Of a stretch of DNA of 64,000 nucleotides, positions 50,328-59,153 are shown in pieces (the first letter of the stretch is position 1; each line of letters opens with the position of its first letter). The notes beneath the pieces were generated by a model. That model made no database searches. It had not been told where the DNA came from and saw only the letters and a program-made list of their open reading frames with translations. A program made the translations under genes and the position numbers. The stretch is from Geochorda sp036562495. GTDB lineage: Bacteria > Bacillota > Limnochordia > Limnochordales > Geochordaceae. The stretch is taken from positions 7,162-71,161 of the forward strand of contig DATCKA010000130.1 of assembly GCA_036562495.1 (NCBI GenBank). Direction: 5' to 3'.

Positions 50328-51827
50328 TCAGGCCGACTCGGCCAGCTCGCCCCTCAGCCAGGCTCGCAGCTCGTCGCCGCTGAGCCGCTCCACGTCGGCC
50401 AGCACGGCGGCGGCCCGGGCCAGCACCTCACGCTGCCGCCCCAGCAGCTCCCGCACCCGGCTCTCCTGCGCCGACAGGATGGCCGCCACAGCCTCGTGCA
50501 GGAGCCGGGCCGGCAGGTGCTCCCGCGAGACCACGCCCAGCGGCGACATCCCCGCGTAGACCATCCGACGCGCGAGGTCCGCGGCCTTCTCGAAGTCGTT
50601 GGTCGCGCCCGTGCTGCGCCCGCCCAGTTCCAGATCCTCCGCCACGGCGCCGCCCAGGGCCACCGCGATCTGATCCTCCAGCTGGCGCGCGGTGTAGAGG
50701 TAGCGGTCGTCGGCCTCGGCCTGGCGCACGTACCCCAGCGCCTGCCCCCTGGAGGTGACGGTCACCTGCGCCACCGAGCCGGGGCGCAGCATCTCCGCCA
50801 CCAGGGCGTGCCCCGCCTCGTGCACGGCCACCCGGTGCATCTCCTCGGGCGTCGGGCGCCGGTCCAGGCGCTCGCCCAGCATCACCTTGTCGACCGCCTC
50901 CCGCAAGTCGGCCGCCTCGATCCGGTCACGACCGGCTCGCAGGGCGGCGATGGCCGCCTCGTTGACGACCGCCTCCAGGTGCGCCCCGGAGAAGCCGAAG
51001 GTCTCCCGCGCGATGGCCTCCAGGTCCACGTCCTCGGCCAGCGGTCGGTTGCGCGCGTGGATCCGCAGGATCTGCAGCCGCGCCTCCCGGTCCGGCAGGT
51101 CCACCCGCACTACCCGGTCGAAACGCCCCGGCCGCATCAGCGCCGAGTCCAGCAGGTCGACCCGGTTGGTGGCGCCGATGACCAGCACCTGGACGTCCTC
51201 GACGCGGCTGTTCATTCCGTCCATCTCGACCAGGAGCTGGTTGAGGGTCTGGTCGTACTCCAGGTGGCTCGAGTGACGGCCCCGCTGGCCGCCCAGCACC
51301 TCCAGCTCGTCGATGAAGATGATGGCGGTGCGGCTCTTGCGCTGGCGAGCCAGCTGGCGGGCGCGCCGAAACAGCTCCCGCACCCGCTGGGCCCCGACGC
51401 CGGCGTACATCTCCACGAACTGCGAACCGCTGGCAACCAGGAAGGCCGCATCCGTGTAGCCGGCAGCCGCCCGCGCCATCATGGTCTTGCCCGTGCCCGG
51501 CGGCCCCGCCAGCAAGATGCCCTTGAGAGGCCGGATGCCCAGGCGGCGGGCACGCTCCGGCTGGCGCACGAAGTCGAGGGCCTCGATGAGCTCGCGCTTG
51601 GCCATCTCCTGGCCGCCGATGTCATCGAAGGTGATGGAGGCCGACCCGCCGCCCTGGCCCTGCACCACCTCGAAGCGCCGGCTGCCCGGCATGCGCCCCT
51701 CGACCGCCAGGTAGCGCACCGCGACGAAGCCGGCGGCCACGACCAGCAGAGGCCAGACGTTGAGCCCGTTGAGGCTGGCGAAGACGATGGCCGCCACCAT
51801 GACGCCCGCCAGGATCTCCCGGATCAC
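50328..51827 (-). CDS. FtsH-like AAA+ zinc metalloprotease without extracytoplasmic domain
   Basis: A 499-residue protein with two short N-terminal hydrophobic segments (residues 5-40), an AAA+ module (Walker A GPPGTGKT at 108-115, Walker B AIIFIDELE near 169, NRVDLLDSALMRPGRFDR as sensor/arginine region), and an M41 peptidase domain with HEAGH at 336-340 and the third zinc ligand Asp411 in ATNDFEKAADLARRM. True FtsH has a roughly 70-residue domain between its two helices and is over 600 long, so this is a shorter paralogue. GTG at 51827 overlaps the upstream stop (GTGA), coupling it to a single-pass membrane protein. All protease residues are present. Confidence 0.88.
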   Translation of the reverse strand: MIREILAGVMVAAIVFASLNGLNVWPLLVVAAGFVAVRYLAVEGRMPGSRRFEVVQGQGGGSASITFDDIGGQEMAKRELIEALDFVRQPERARRLGIRPLKGILLAGPPGTGKTMMARAAAGYTDAAFLVASGSQFVEMYAGVGAQRVRELFRRARQLARQRKSRTAIIFIDELEVLGGQRGRHSSHLEYDQTLNQLLVEMDGMNSRVEDVQVLVIGATNRVDLLDSALMRPGRFDRVVRVDLPDREARLQILRIHARNRPLAEDVDLEAIARETFGFSGAHLEAVVNEAAIAALRAGRDRIEAADLREAVDKVMLGERLDRRPTPEEMHRVAVHEAGHALVAEMLRPGSVAQVTVTSRGQALGYVRQAEADDRYLYTARQLEDQIAVALGGAVAEDLELGGRSTGATNDFEKAADLARRMVYAGMSPLGVVSREHLPARLLHEAVAAILSAQESRVRELLGRQREVLARAAAVLADVERLSGDELRAWLRGELAESA

Positions 51828-52444
51828 AGTCGCTCCCCTCCCCCCTCGGGCGAGCCGCCTGCGGCCGCCGAGCGATAGGGCGCGTCCACCGCGACCCGCA
51901 CCGGCAGCCCGGGCGCCAGGCCCTCGGAGACGGACGGGCGCGGGATGACGTCGACGAGATGGCCGCCGTCGCCCTGGAGCAACGCGTACACCCGGCGGGA
52001 GTCGACCCAGACCCGGCTCGCCTGCAAGCCCAGCTCCCGGGCCTGCTGCTCCACACGGGCGGCCATCTCGGTGAAGGCCCCGGAGGCGCTACCCTCCTGG
52101 AGCACCAGCGACAGGGCGTGATGGGCGCGCACCAAGGCCGGCGTGCGGGCGTCGACCAGCACCAGCTCGTCGACGCTTCCCACCCGCCCCGACAGGGCCA
52201 GCCGCTCCAGGGCCGTCACCAGCCCCGGCAAGTCGTCGGTGGGGCCGACGCGCACCCAGAGGCCCCGCCGACCTCCCTCGCTCTCGAGCCAGGCCCGTTC
52301 CACGCCGGGCATCTGCTCGAGCTGGGTCAACAGCGGCTGTTGACGGCGCTCGACCACGACCCGCTGGGCCGCGACCAGCGCGCTGAGGCTCAAGACGAAG
52401 GCGACGGCCACGACGGGCCACCGCCAGTTGAGCTGCTTCTGCAT
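51824..52444 (-). CDS. Single-pass membrane protein of unknown function, coupled to FtsH-like protease
   Basis: A 206-residue protein with one N-terminal membrane helix (WPVVAVAFVLSLSALVA, residues 9-25) and a soluble domain, likely outside the membrane. No family recognised; the soluble part has alternating strands such as GVERAWLESEG and RVWVDSRRVYALL. The last 30 residues are disordered. The stop overlaps the start of the protease gene by four bases, so the two are probably partners. ATG at 52444 has no ribosome site nearby and starts only eight bases after a terminator T-run. Confidence 0.75.
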   Translation of the reverse strand: MQKQLNWRWPVVAVAFVLSLSALVAAQRVVVERRQQPLLTQLEQMPGVERAWLESEGGRRGLWVRVGPTDDLPGLVTALERLALSGRVGSVDELVLVDARTPALVRAHHALSLVLQEGSASGAFTEMAARVEQQARELGLQASRVWVDSRRVYALLQGDGGHLVDVIPRPSVSEGLAPGLPVRVAVDAPYRSAAAGGSPEGGGERL

Positions 52445-52452
52445 GGCAACTG

Positions 52453-52486
52453 AAAAAGGGGCCGCCTCCTGTCAGAATGCGGCCCC
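52453..52486 (-). terminator. Intrinsic terminator after rimO
   Basis: Minus strand GGGGCCGC (52486-52479) pairs with GCGGCCCC (52465-52458), followed by TTTTT. The loop contains AGGAGG. It is directly upstream of the 52444 start. Confidence 0.88.
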
Positions 52487-52536
52487 TCCGTAGTTTCGTC
52501 GAACCCCCAACCTAACGCAGACGCGATCGTGGGCTG

Positions 52537-52566
52537 ATTATATCACGGGGCCGGATCCCCACCCAA
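52537..52566 (-). promoter_or_regulatory. Candidate promoter between rimO and the 51824-52444 gene
   Basis: TATAAT (52542-52537, minus) immediately follows the rimO stop codon; TTGGGT (52566-52561) is 18 bases upstream. Transcription would start near 52530, upstream of the terminator hairpin at 52453-52486. Confidence 0.45.
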
Positions 52567-53919
52567 GTCCGATGACTCTGGCACGGCCACGAAGTCGTAG
52601 GGCCCTTGCCGCCCCGTGATCCGGGCCCGGATCCGCTGGCCGGCGGTGCCGCGCTCCCAGCGCACCCAGGTCACCCCGTCCACCTCGGGAGCCTGGTAGG
52701 GGCTGCGCGCCACCCACTCCCCCGCCTTGCGGCCGGGCCGCTCCAGCAGGAGTTCCACCGGCGTCTGCATCCGCCGCGCCGCCACCCGCTCCAGCAACCG
52801 CTGCTGGTGTGCCATGACCGTGGCACGGCGCCGCCGGCGCTCCCGGGGCGGGACCTGCTCGTCCATCGTGGCCGAGGGCGTCCCCTCCTCCCGTGCGTAG
52901 GCGAAGACCCCCACGTGGTCGAACTCCACCGCCTCCATGAAGTCCAGCAGGGCCTGGAGGTCCGACTCCTGCTCCCCGGGGAACCCCACGATGAAGGTGG
53001 TACGCAGGGCCACGTCGGGCATCGCCTCCCGCACCCGCGAAAGCAGCGTCTCGTAGGCCCGCCGGTTGCCCCACCGGCGCATGGCCCGCAGGATGCGGTC
53101 CGAGGCGTGCTGCAGGGGCATGTCCAGGTAGTGGCAGACGTTGGGCGTCTCCGCCATGGCCGCCACCAGCTCGGGCGTCACGTGCGCGGGGTAGGCGTAC
53201 AGCAGCCGCACCCAGGCCACGCCGGTACGACCCAGGCGCCGCAGCAACTCGGGCAGCATCAGCCGCCCGTAGAGGTCCGCCCCGTACATGGTGGTGTCCT
53301 GCCCGATGAGCACCACCTCCTGGACGCCCTCGTCGGCGAGCTGCTCGACCTCCTCCACGATGGACTCCATCGGACGGCTGCGGTACGGCCCCCGGATGCG
53401 GGGGATGGTGCAGAAGGTGCAGGGGTGGTCGCACCCCTCCGACACCTTGACGTAGGCCAGATGCCCCGGCGTCGAGCGCATCCGGGGCAGACGGTGATGA
53501 TAGAGGAAGGAGGGCGCCTGCTCCGCGAGCACGAAGCGCTCGCCGCGCAGCACTCCCCGCACCACGTCGGCGATGAGGGGCACCTCGGCCGTGCCGATGA
53601 CGGCGTCGGCCTCGGGCAGCTCCTGGGCCACCTCCTGCGCCGAGAAGCGCCGGGGCAGGCAACCCGCCACCACCAGGCCCCGCAGCCGCCCGGCCTGCTT
53701 GGCCTGGGCCAGCTCCAGGATGGTGTTGACGGCCTCGCGCTGCGCGGGCTCGATGAAGCCGCAGGTATTGACGACCACGACGTCGGCCTCGTCGGCCTCG
53801 ACGGTCAGGGCGAAGCCGGCCTCCCGCAGCAGGCCAGCCATTACCTCGCTGTCCACCAGGTTCTTGGCGCAGCCCAGCGAGACGATCGCGACCTGGGTCT
53901 CGGGCGTTCGATCGCTCAC
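52543..53919 (-). CDS. rimO: Ribosomal protein S12 methylthiotransferase RimO
   Basis: Radical SAM enzyme that adds a methylthio group to Asp in ribosomal protein S12. The 458-residue product has the N-terminal cluster cysteines in LGCAKNLVDSE, NTCGF and GCLPRR, the radical SAM motif CDHPCTFCTIP, and a C-terminal TRAM domain. IRGPYRSRP follows the SAM motif as in RimO. GTG at 53919. It is transcribed away from the nuo operon. Confidence 0.95.
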   Translation of the reverse strand: MSDRTPETQVAIVSLGCAKNLVDSEVMAGLLREAGFALTVEADEADVVVVNTCGFIEPAQREAVNTILELAQAKQAGRLRGLVVAGCLPRRFSAQEVAQELPEADAVIGTAEVPLIADVVRGVLRGERFVLAEQAPSFLYHHRLPRMRSTPGHLAYVKVSEGCDHPCTFCTIPRIRGPYRSRPMESIVEEVEQLADEGVQEVVLIGQDTTMYGADLYGRLMLPELLRRLGRTGVAWVRLLYAYPAHVTPELVAAMAETPNVCHYLDMPLQHASDRILRAMRRWGNRRAYETLLSRVREAMPDVALRTTFIVGFPGEQESDLQALLDFMEAVEFDHVGVFAYAREEGTPSATMDEQVPPRERRRRRATVMAHQQRLLERVAARRMQTPVELLLERPGRKAGEWVARSPYQAPEVDGVTWVRWERGTAGQRIRARITGRQGPYDFVAVPESSDLGGDPAP

Positions 53920-53964
53920 CGTACCCCGCCCTTCGGCGCGCAGGAGTCGAGCAGAGGCAGGCGA

Positions 53965-53993
53965 ATTATACCCCGCTCGAGACGGGCCGGCAA
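53965..53993 (-). promoter_or_regulatory. Promoter of rimO
   Basis: Minus strand TTGCCG (53993-53988), a 17-base spacer, TATAAT (53970-53965), about 45 bases before the rimO start. It is divergent from the nuo promoter. Confidence 0.7.
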
Positions 53994-54019
53994 CGCGACG
54001 GGCCCGTTCGCCGTTTTCC

Positions 54020-54049
54020 TTGACGCTCCTTTTTGCGGGCGACTATACT
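54020..54049 (+). promoter_or_regulatory. Promoter of the nuo operon
   Basis: TTGACG (54020-54025), an 18-base spacer and TATACT (54044-54049), with about 60 bases of leader to nuoA. It lies in the divergent gap 53920-54115. Confidence 0.75.
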
Positions 54050-54115
54050 TACTAAGGCTTGGCGCGCCGAAGCCAGCGAGCGCCAGGCCGGTAACGTGGG
54101 CACGGGGGGTCGGCA

Positions 54116-54469
54116 GTGGTCGCCTACATCGACGTCGCGGTCTTCGCGATCGCCGCGGTCCTCTTTGTTTTGGTCACTTGGGGAATGTCGTCACTGTTAC
54201 GACCCCACAACCCCTACCCTCAGAAGCTGGCCGTCTACGAGTGCGGCGCTCCCCCGGTCGGTGAGGCCCAGACCCGCTTCCACATCCGCTACTACATCTT
54301 CGCCCTGGTCTTCGTCATATTCGACGTCGAGACCATCTTCTTGTACCCGTGGGGCGTGGTCTTCGAGAGCCTCGGCTGGTTCGCGCTGGCGGAGATGGCC
54401 ATCTTCATCTTCGTCCTGGTGGTCGGGCTCCTCTACGCCTGGAAGAGGAGGGTATTGCAGTGGGTGTGA
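54116..54469 (+). CDS. nuoA: NADH-quinone oxidoreductase subunit A
   Basis: Small membrane subunit of complex I near the quinone site. The 117-residue product has three helices, YPQKLAVYECGAPPVGEA in the loop with the conserved Glu-Cys-Gly, and FVIFDVETIFLYPWGVV in helix two. GTG at 54116 follows a GGGGGG site. First gene of the nuo operon; nuoB starts inside its last codons. Confidence 0.96.
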   Translation: MVAYIDVAVFAIAAVLFVLVTWGMSSLLRPHNPYPQKLAVYECGAPPVGEAQTRFHIRYYIFALVFVIFDVETIFLYPWGVVFESLGWFALAEMAIFIFVLVVGLLYAWKRRVLQWV

Positions 54470-54969
54470 GCGGCGCCCCGGCGGCTGTCACCGCCGAGAC
54501 GGGTCCCATGCCGGGGATCGTCCTGACCAATCTGCGCAAGGTGATCAACTGGAGCCGCAAGTCGTCGCTGTGGTACATGCTCTTCGGCATCGCCTGCTGC
54601 GCCATCGAGATGATGGCCACGGGCGCGTCCCGCTACGACTTCGACCGCTTCGGCATGATCTTCCGGGCCTCCCCCCGGCAGGCCGATCTGATGATCGTGG
54701 CGGGCACCGTCAATGAGAAGATGGCGGACGTGGTCAAGCGCCTGTACGACCAGATGGCGGAGCCCCGATGGGTCATCGCCATGGGCGTCTGCGCGGTCAA
54801 CGGCGGGCCCTACTGGGGCTCGTACAACGTGGTCGACGGCGTGGACCTGGTGGTGCCCGTGGACGTGTACGTCCCCGGCTGCCCGCCCAGGCCCGAGGCC
54901 CTGTTGCACGGCGTACTCAAGCTCCAGGAGAAGATTCAACGGGAGGGACTGGCGCTCCCCGTCCGCTGA
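54460..54969 (+). CDS. nuoB: NADH-quinone oxidoreductase subunit B
   Basis: Holds the N2 iron-sulfur cluster that gives electrons to quinone. The 169-residue product has the tandem cysteines in GIACCAIEMM, a third in GVCAVNGG and a fourth in PGCPPRPEALL. GTG at 54460 has GAGGAGGG seven bases upstream and overlaps nuoA by ten bases. Confidence 0.97.
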   Translation: MGVSGAPAAVTAETGPMPGIVLTNLRKVINWSRKSSLWYMLFGIACCAIEMMATGASRYDFDRFGMIFRASPRQADLMIVAGTVNEKMADVVKRLYDQMAEPRWVIAMGVCAVNGGPYWGSYNVVDGVDLVVPVDVYVPGCPPRPEALLHGVLKLQEKIQREGLALPVR

Positions 54970-55033
54970 GGGCCCCGATGGAGGGGGTCCCGGCTGCGGG
55001 TGACGGCGCGCGGCACGGGGGGTTGCACGCACG

Positions 55034-56740
55034 ATGGCATCGACGGCGACGGTGACGGTGGGGACGCCGGAGGCCGTGGTCGAGCGGCTGGGCTCGGCCT
55101 TCCCCGGCGTGGAGGCGGAGGTGCTGCCCTCCGGTTGGATCCGGGTACGGATCGACCGGGAGCGCCTGGCCGACTTCGCCCGATTCGTCCGTGACGAGCT
55201 GGGCTTCGACTACCTGTCCAATCTCTCCGCGGTGGACCGGCAGGCCGAGGGCTTCGAGGTGGTGCTCCACCTGGTCAGCATCGGCGCCGGCCACCAGATG
55301 GCGATCTACACCCGCTGCCCCCGCGACGACGCCCGCGTCCCCAGCGTGACGCCCATCTGGCCCACCGCCAACTGGCACGAGCGCGAGGCGTGGGATCTGA
55401 TGGGCGTGCGCTTCGAGGGGCACCCGGACCTGCGCCGGATCCTGCTCAAGGAAAACTGGGTGGGCCATCCGCTGCGCAAGGACTACATCGACCGGCGGCT
55501 GCCCCGGCAGCGCCAGACGCGGGAGTCGTACCGGCCGGATAGGGTCAACACCACCACCTTCGACGTGGGCGACGCGCCGGCGGGTGCCGACGGACAGGCG
55601 TCGGGGCCGGTGCGCCGGGTGCTGGAGGTGCCCGATGCCTACACGCCGCGCTCCGGCGTGGTCGTCAACATGGGCCCCCAGCATCCCAGCACCCACGGGG
55701 TGTTGCGGGTGCTGGCCGAGATCGACGGCGAGCGGATCCTCAAGTGCGAGGCTGACATCGGCTTCTTGCATCGGTGCTTCGAGAAGATCGCCGAGGGTCT
55801 CCCCTTCCCCAGCGTCATCCCGTACACGGACCGCACCGACTACCTGGCCGGCATGACCAACGAGCTGGCCTACTGCCTGGCGGTGGAGCAGCTCTTCGGC
55901 ATCGAGGTGCCCGAGCGGGCCTCGGCCATCCGCGTGCTCATGGCCGAGCTGCAGCGCATCGCCAGCCACCTGCTCTGGTTCGGCACGTTCTCGCTGGACC
56001 TGGGGGCCGTGACGCCGTTCTTGTACGCCTGGCGGGAGCGGGAGAAGCTGCTGGACATCTTCGAGACCATCTCGGGCGCACGGATGATGTACCACTACGT
56101 GCGCATCGGCGGCGTGCGCAACGACCTGCCGGCCGGCGTCGACCGGCAGATCCGCGCCTTCCTCGACAGCTTCGACGCCAACCTCGACGAGTTCCACGCG
56201 CTGCTGACGGGCAACCCCATCTTCCAGGCCCGCACCCGCAACGTGGCCATCCTCTCCAAGGAGGACGCCATCGCCTACGGCGCCAGCGGGCCGACCCTGC
56301 GGGGCTCGGGCGTGGCCTACGACCTGCGCAAGGCCCACCCCTACTGCGGATACGAGCGCTACGACTTCGCGGTCCCCGTCGGCGAGACGGGCGACGTCCT
56401 CGACCGCTACAACGTCCGCATGGAGGAGATGCGCCAGAGCGCCCGCATCGCCCGCCAGGCCCTGGAGGGGCTGCCCGAGGGCGACTTTATGGGCAAGGTC
56501 CCTCGCCGCTGGAAGGCCCCCGCCGCTGACGCCTACAGCCGGGTGGAGGGGCCTCGCGGCGAGGTCGGCGTCTACGTCGTGGGCGACGGCCAAAACGAGC
56601 GGCCGTGGAGGGTCCACTGGCGGGCCCCCTCCTTCGTGCACCTGCAGCTCCTGCCGGTGCTGGGGACGGGGCTGCTGGTGGCCGACGTCGTGGCCGTCAT
56701 CGGCTCCATCGACATCGTGCTGGGAGAGGTGGACCGGTGA
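55034..56740 (+). CDS. nuoCD: Fused NADH-quinone oxidoreductase subunits C and D
   Basis: A 568-residue fusion. Residues 1-about 175 are NuoC (30 kDa) with HEREAWDLMGVRFEGHPDLRRILL; after an approximately 25-residue linker, NuoD (49 kDa) begins with VVNMGPQHPSTHGVLRVL and continues with EADIGFLHRCFEKIAEG, and ends RAPSFVHLQLLP...IDIVLGEVDR. NuoD helps form the quinone cavity. The fusion is known from enterobacteria and some others but most Bacillota keep C and D apart. In the LHR segment a Cys-Phe replaces the more usual Gly. ATG at 55034 follows GGGGGG. Confidence 0.96.
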   Translation: MASTATVTVGTPEAVVERLGSAFPGVEAEVLPSGWIRVRIDRERLADFARFVRDELGFDYLSNLSAVDRQAEGFEVVLHLVSIGAGHQMAIYTRCPRDDARVPSVTPIWPTANWHEREAWDLMGVRFEGHPDLRRILLKENWVGHPLRKDYIDRRLPRQRQTRESYRPDRVNTTTFDVGDAPAGADGQASGPVRRVLEVPDAYTPRSGVVVNMGPQHPSTHGVLRVLAEIDGERILKCEADIGFLHRCFEKIAEGLPFPSVIPYTDRTDYLAGMTNELAYCLAVEQLFGIEVPERASAIRVLMAELQRIASHLLWFGTFSLDLGAVTPFLYAWREREKLLDIFETISGARMMYHYVRIGGVRNDLPAGVDRQIRAFLDSFDANLDEFHALLTGNPIFQARTRNVAILSKEDAIAYGASGPTLRGSGVAYDLRKAHPYCGYERYDFAVPVGETGDVLDRYNVRMEEMRQSARIARQALEGLPEGDFMGKVPRRWKAPAADAYSRVEGPRGEVGVYVVGDGQNERPWRVHWRAPSFVHLQLLPVLGTGLLVADVVAVIGSIDIVLGEVDR

Positions 56741-57780
56741 GCATGGTGCCGGGGGTCATCGCCCCTCCGTCGCAGTGGTACGATCTCACGGCACAGTACT
56801 TCGAGCGCAACGGGTGGCCCCTGGGCCTGCTGGCCGTGCTGACGGCCCTGCTCAAGGCGGCCGTCATCCTGGCCTTCATCGCGCTCAACGTGCTGTTCCT
56901 CATCTGGCTGGAGCGCAAGGTCAGCGCCTGGATCCAAAACCGGCTGGGGCCTATGCGCACGGGGCCCTGGGGCCTCTTGCAGACCCTGGCCGACGCCCTC
57001 AAGTTGCTGCTGAAGGAAGACGTGGTGCCGTCGGCCGCTGACCGCTGGGTCTTCGCGATCGCTCCCATCGTCACCTTCACCCCGGCGGTGCTCATCTTCG
57101 TGGTGCTGCCCTTCAGCGACCGCTGGATCGTGCAGGATCTCAACATCGGCATCCTCTTCGTCGCCGCCATGACCTCCATGGTGGTGCCCTCCTTCCTGAT
57201 GGCCGGCTGGGGCTCCAACAACAAGTGGTCCGTCTTCGGCGCCCTGCGGTCGGCGGCCCAGCTGGTCAGCTACGAGGTGCCCCTGGTGCTGGCGGCCGTG
57301 GCGGTGGTGCTGCTGGCCGGCAGCCTGAGCCTCAACGACATCGTGGAGGCGCAGCGGCGCTCCGGCTGGTTCATCCTGGTGCAGCCGCTGGGCTTCCTGG
57401 TCTACTACATCGCGGCCCTGGCGGAGGCCAACCGGGCGCCCTTCGACCTCATCGAGGCGGAGTCGGAGCTGGTGGCGGGCTTCAACACGGAGTACAGCGG
57501 CATCCGGTGGGCCATCTTCTTCCTGGCCGAGTACGCCAACCTGCTCTCGGGCTCCGCCATCGCCGCGACGCTCTTCCTGGGCGGCTGGAGCGGGCCGTGG
57601 CTGCCGCCCGTGGTCTGGTTCCTGCTCAAGACCTACTTCCTCATCTTCGTGGCCATGTGGATCCGGTGGACGGTCCCCCGCATCCGGGTGGACCAGCTCA
57701 TGAACCTGGGCTGGAAGGTGCTGCTGCCGCTGGCGCTGGTCAACCTGGGCATCACCGGGATCTACGTGCTGGTGCGCTGA
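56737..57780 (+). CDS. nuoH: NADH-quinone oxidoreductase subunit H
   Basis: Membrane subunit that joins the peripheral arm to the proton-pumping arm. The 347-residue product has about eight helices, with ERKVSAWIQNRLGPMRTGPWG, and the hallmark EANRAPFDLIEAESELVAGFNTEYSG in the loop at the quinone site. GTG at 56737 forms a GTGA overlap with nuoCD and has GAGAGG upstream. Confidence 0.97.
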   Translation: MSMVPGVIAPPSQWYDLTAQYFERNGWPLGLLAVLTALLKAAVILAFIALNVLFLIWLERKVSAWIQNRLGPMRTGPWGLLQTLADALKLLLKEDVVPSAADRWVFAIAPIVTFTPAVLIFVVLPFSDRWIVQDLNIGILFVAAMTSMVVPSFLMAGWGSNNKWSVFGALRSAAQLVSYEVPLVLAAVAVVLLAGSLSLNDIVEAQRRSGWFILVQPLGFLVYYIAALAEANRAPFDLIEAESELVAGFNTEYSGIRWAIFFLAEYANLLSGSAIAATLFLGGWSGPWLPPVVWFLLKTYFLIFVAMWIRWTVPRIRVDQLMNLGWKVLLPLALVNLGITGIYVLVR

Positions 57781-57802
57781 GGCACGGTGGGGGTGAGCCG
57801 GC

Positions 57803-58285
57803 GTGCGGACGCTGACGACGATGGCCCTGGCCCTGTGGAATACGCTGGTGGGCATGGGCATCACCATCAAAAACATGCTCTTCCGGCCCCGGATCACGCT
57901 GCAGTATCCCGATGAGCGGCCGAGTCTGCCCATCGGATCCCGCGGCATCCCCGTGCTGCTCTCCGACGAGCAGGGCGAGCTGAAGTGCGTCGTCTGCGAG
58001 CTGTGCGAGAAGATCTGCCCGGTGCACATCATCGAGATCAAGTGGCACCGGGACGACGAGACCCGCAAGAAGGTGCTGGACGAGTTCAACCTGGACGCGA
58101 GCCGGTGCATGCTCTGCGGGCTGTGCGCGGAGGTGTGCCCGGCCGAGGCCATCGCCATGTCGGACCACTACGAGCTGGCCTCCTTCGACCTGCCGTCGCT
58201 GGTCTACGACAAGGAGAAGCTCCAGGAGCTGGGTCGGCCACAGAAGACGCCCATCGTCAACTTCGCCATCAAGACGGAAGGGTAA
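57803..58285 (+). CDS. nuoI: NADH-quinone oxidoreductase subunit I
   Basis: Ferredoxin-like subunit with two 4Fe-4S clusters (N6a, N6b) that pass electrons to NuoB. The 160-residue product has the two cluster motifs CVVCELCEKICP and CMLCGLCAEVCP. An amphipathic N-terminal helix binds the membrane arm. GTG at 57803 with GGGGGTGAG upstream. In complexes without NuoEFG this subunit is the likely entry point for electrons. Confidence 0.97.
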   Translation: MRTLTTMALALWNTLVGMGITIKNMLFRPRITLQYPDERPSLPIGSRGIPVLLSDEQGELKCVVCELCEKICPVHIIEIKWHRDDETRKKVLDEFNLDASRCMLCGLCAEVCPAEAIAMSDHYELASFDLPSLVYDKEKLQELGRPQKTPIVNFAIKTEG

Positions 58286-58295
58286 TGGCCGGACG

Positions 58296-58838
58296 ATGAA
58301 CGCCGTTCAGATCATCTACGCGCTGCTCGCGGTGGTGACCCTGGCCTGCGCCTACGGGGTGGTCGTCGCGCCCAAGCTGATGCACTCGGCGCTGTGGCTG
58401 GGCGCCACCTTCGTGGGCATGGCGGCGCTGTACGTCTTGCTGGACGCCGACTTCCTGGCGGCGGCCCAGATCCTCATCTACGTCGGGGCCATCACCACCA
58501 TGATCCTCTTCGGCATCATGCTCTCCGACATCCGGGATCTGCGCGCCCCCGGCGAGGGCCCCTGGTGGCGGCGCTTCGCTCGGCTGGTGCTCTCCCCCCG
58601 GCGAGGGCTGTTGCCGCTGTTGGCCGCGCTCGGCTTCGCCGTGGTGCTGTGGGGCATCGCCTGGCAGGCGCCCTGGCCGGCCTCGGCGCCCCCGGCCACA
58701 TCTGACGTGACGAGCTCCATCGGCCGGGTCCTCTTCACCGAGTACGCGCTGCCCTTCGAGCTGGCCTCCGTGCTGCTGCTGGTGGCGCTGGTGGGGGCTG
58801 TGGTGCTGGCCATGCGGGAAGGAGTCGACAACCGGTGA
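58296..58838 (+). CDS. nuoJ: NADH-quinone oxidoreductase subunit J
   Basis: Membrane subunit of the proton channel region. The 180-residue product has five helices including the conserved segment LWLGATFVGMAALYVLLDADFLAAAQILIYVGAITTMILFGIML-like. ATG at 58296. It overlaps nuoK by four bases. Confidence 0.95.
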   Translation: MNAVQIIYALLAVVTLACAYGVVVAPKLMHSALWLGATFVGMAALYVLLDADFLAAAQILIYVGAITTMILFGIMLSDIRDLRAPGEGPWWRRFARLVLSPRRGLLPLLAALGFAVVLWGIAWQAPWPASAPPATSDVTSSIGRVLFTEYALPFELASVLLLVALVGAVVLAMREGVDNR

Positions 58839-59143
58839 TCCCCCTGAGCTGGGTGGTGGCGACCAGCGCGATCCTCTTCGGGTTGGGGCTGTACGGTGCC
58901 CTCAGCTTGCGCAACGCCGTGCGCATCCTGATGTGCATCGAGCTGATGCTCAACTCCGTCAACCTCAACCTGGTGGCCTTCTCCCGCTACCTGCACCCGG
59001 ATCAGCCCCGGGGACTGGTGCTGGCCATCTTCATCATGACGGTGGCCGCCGCGGAGGCAGCGGTGGGGCTGGCCATCTTCCTGACCATCGCGCGCAACCG
59101 CACGGACATCGACGTCGACAAGATCCAGCTGTTGAAGGGGTAG
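58835..59143 (+). CDS. nuoK: NADH-quinone oxidoreductase subunit K
   Basis: Three-helix membrane subunit homologous to MrpC. The 102-residue product has GLYGALSLRNAVRILMCIELMLNSVNLNLVAF with the conserved membrane Glu, and a second Glu in AAAEAAVGLAI. GTG at 58835 in a GTGA overlap. Confidence 0.97.
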   Translation: MIPLSWVVATSAILFGLGLYGALSLRNAVRILMCIELMLNSVNLNLVAFSRYLHPDQPRGLVLAIFIMTVAAAEAAVGLAIFLTIARNRTDIDVDKIQLLKG

Positions 59144-59153
59144 CGAGCGTCCT

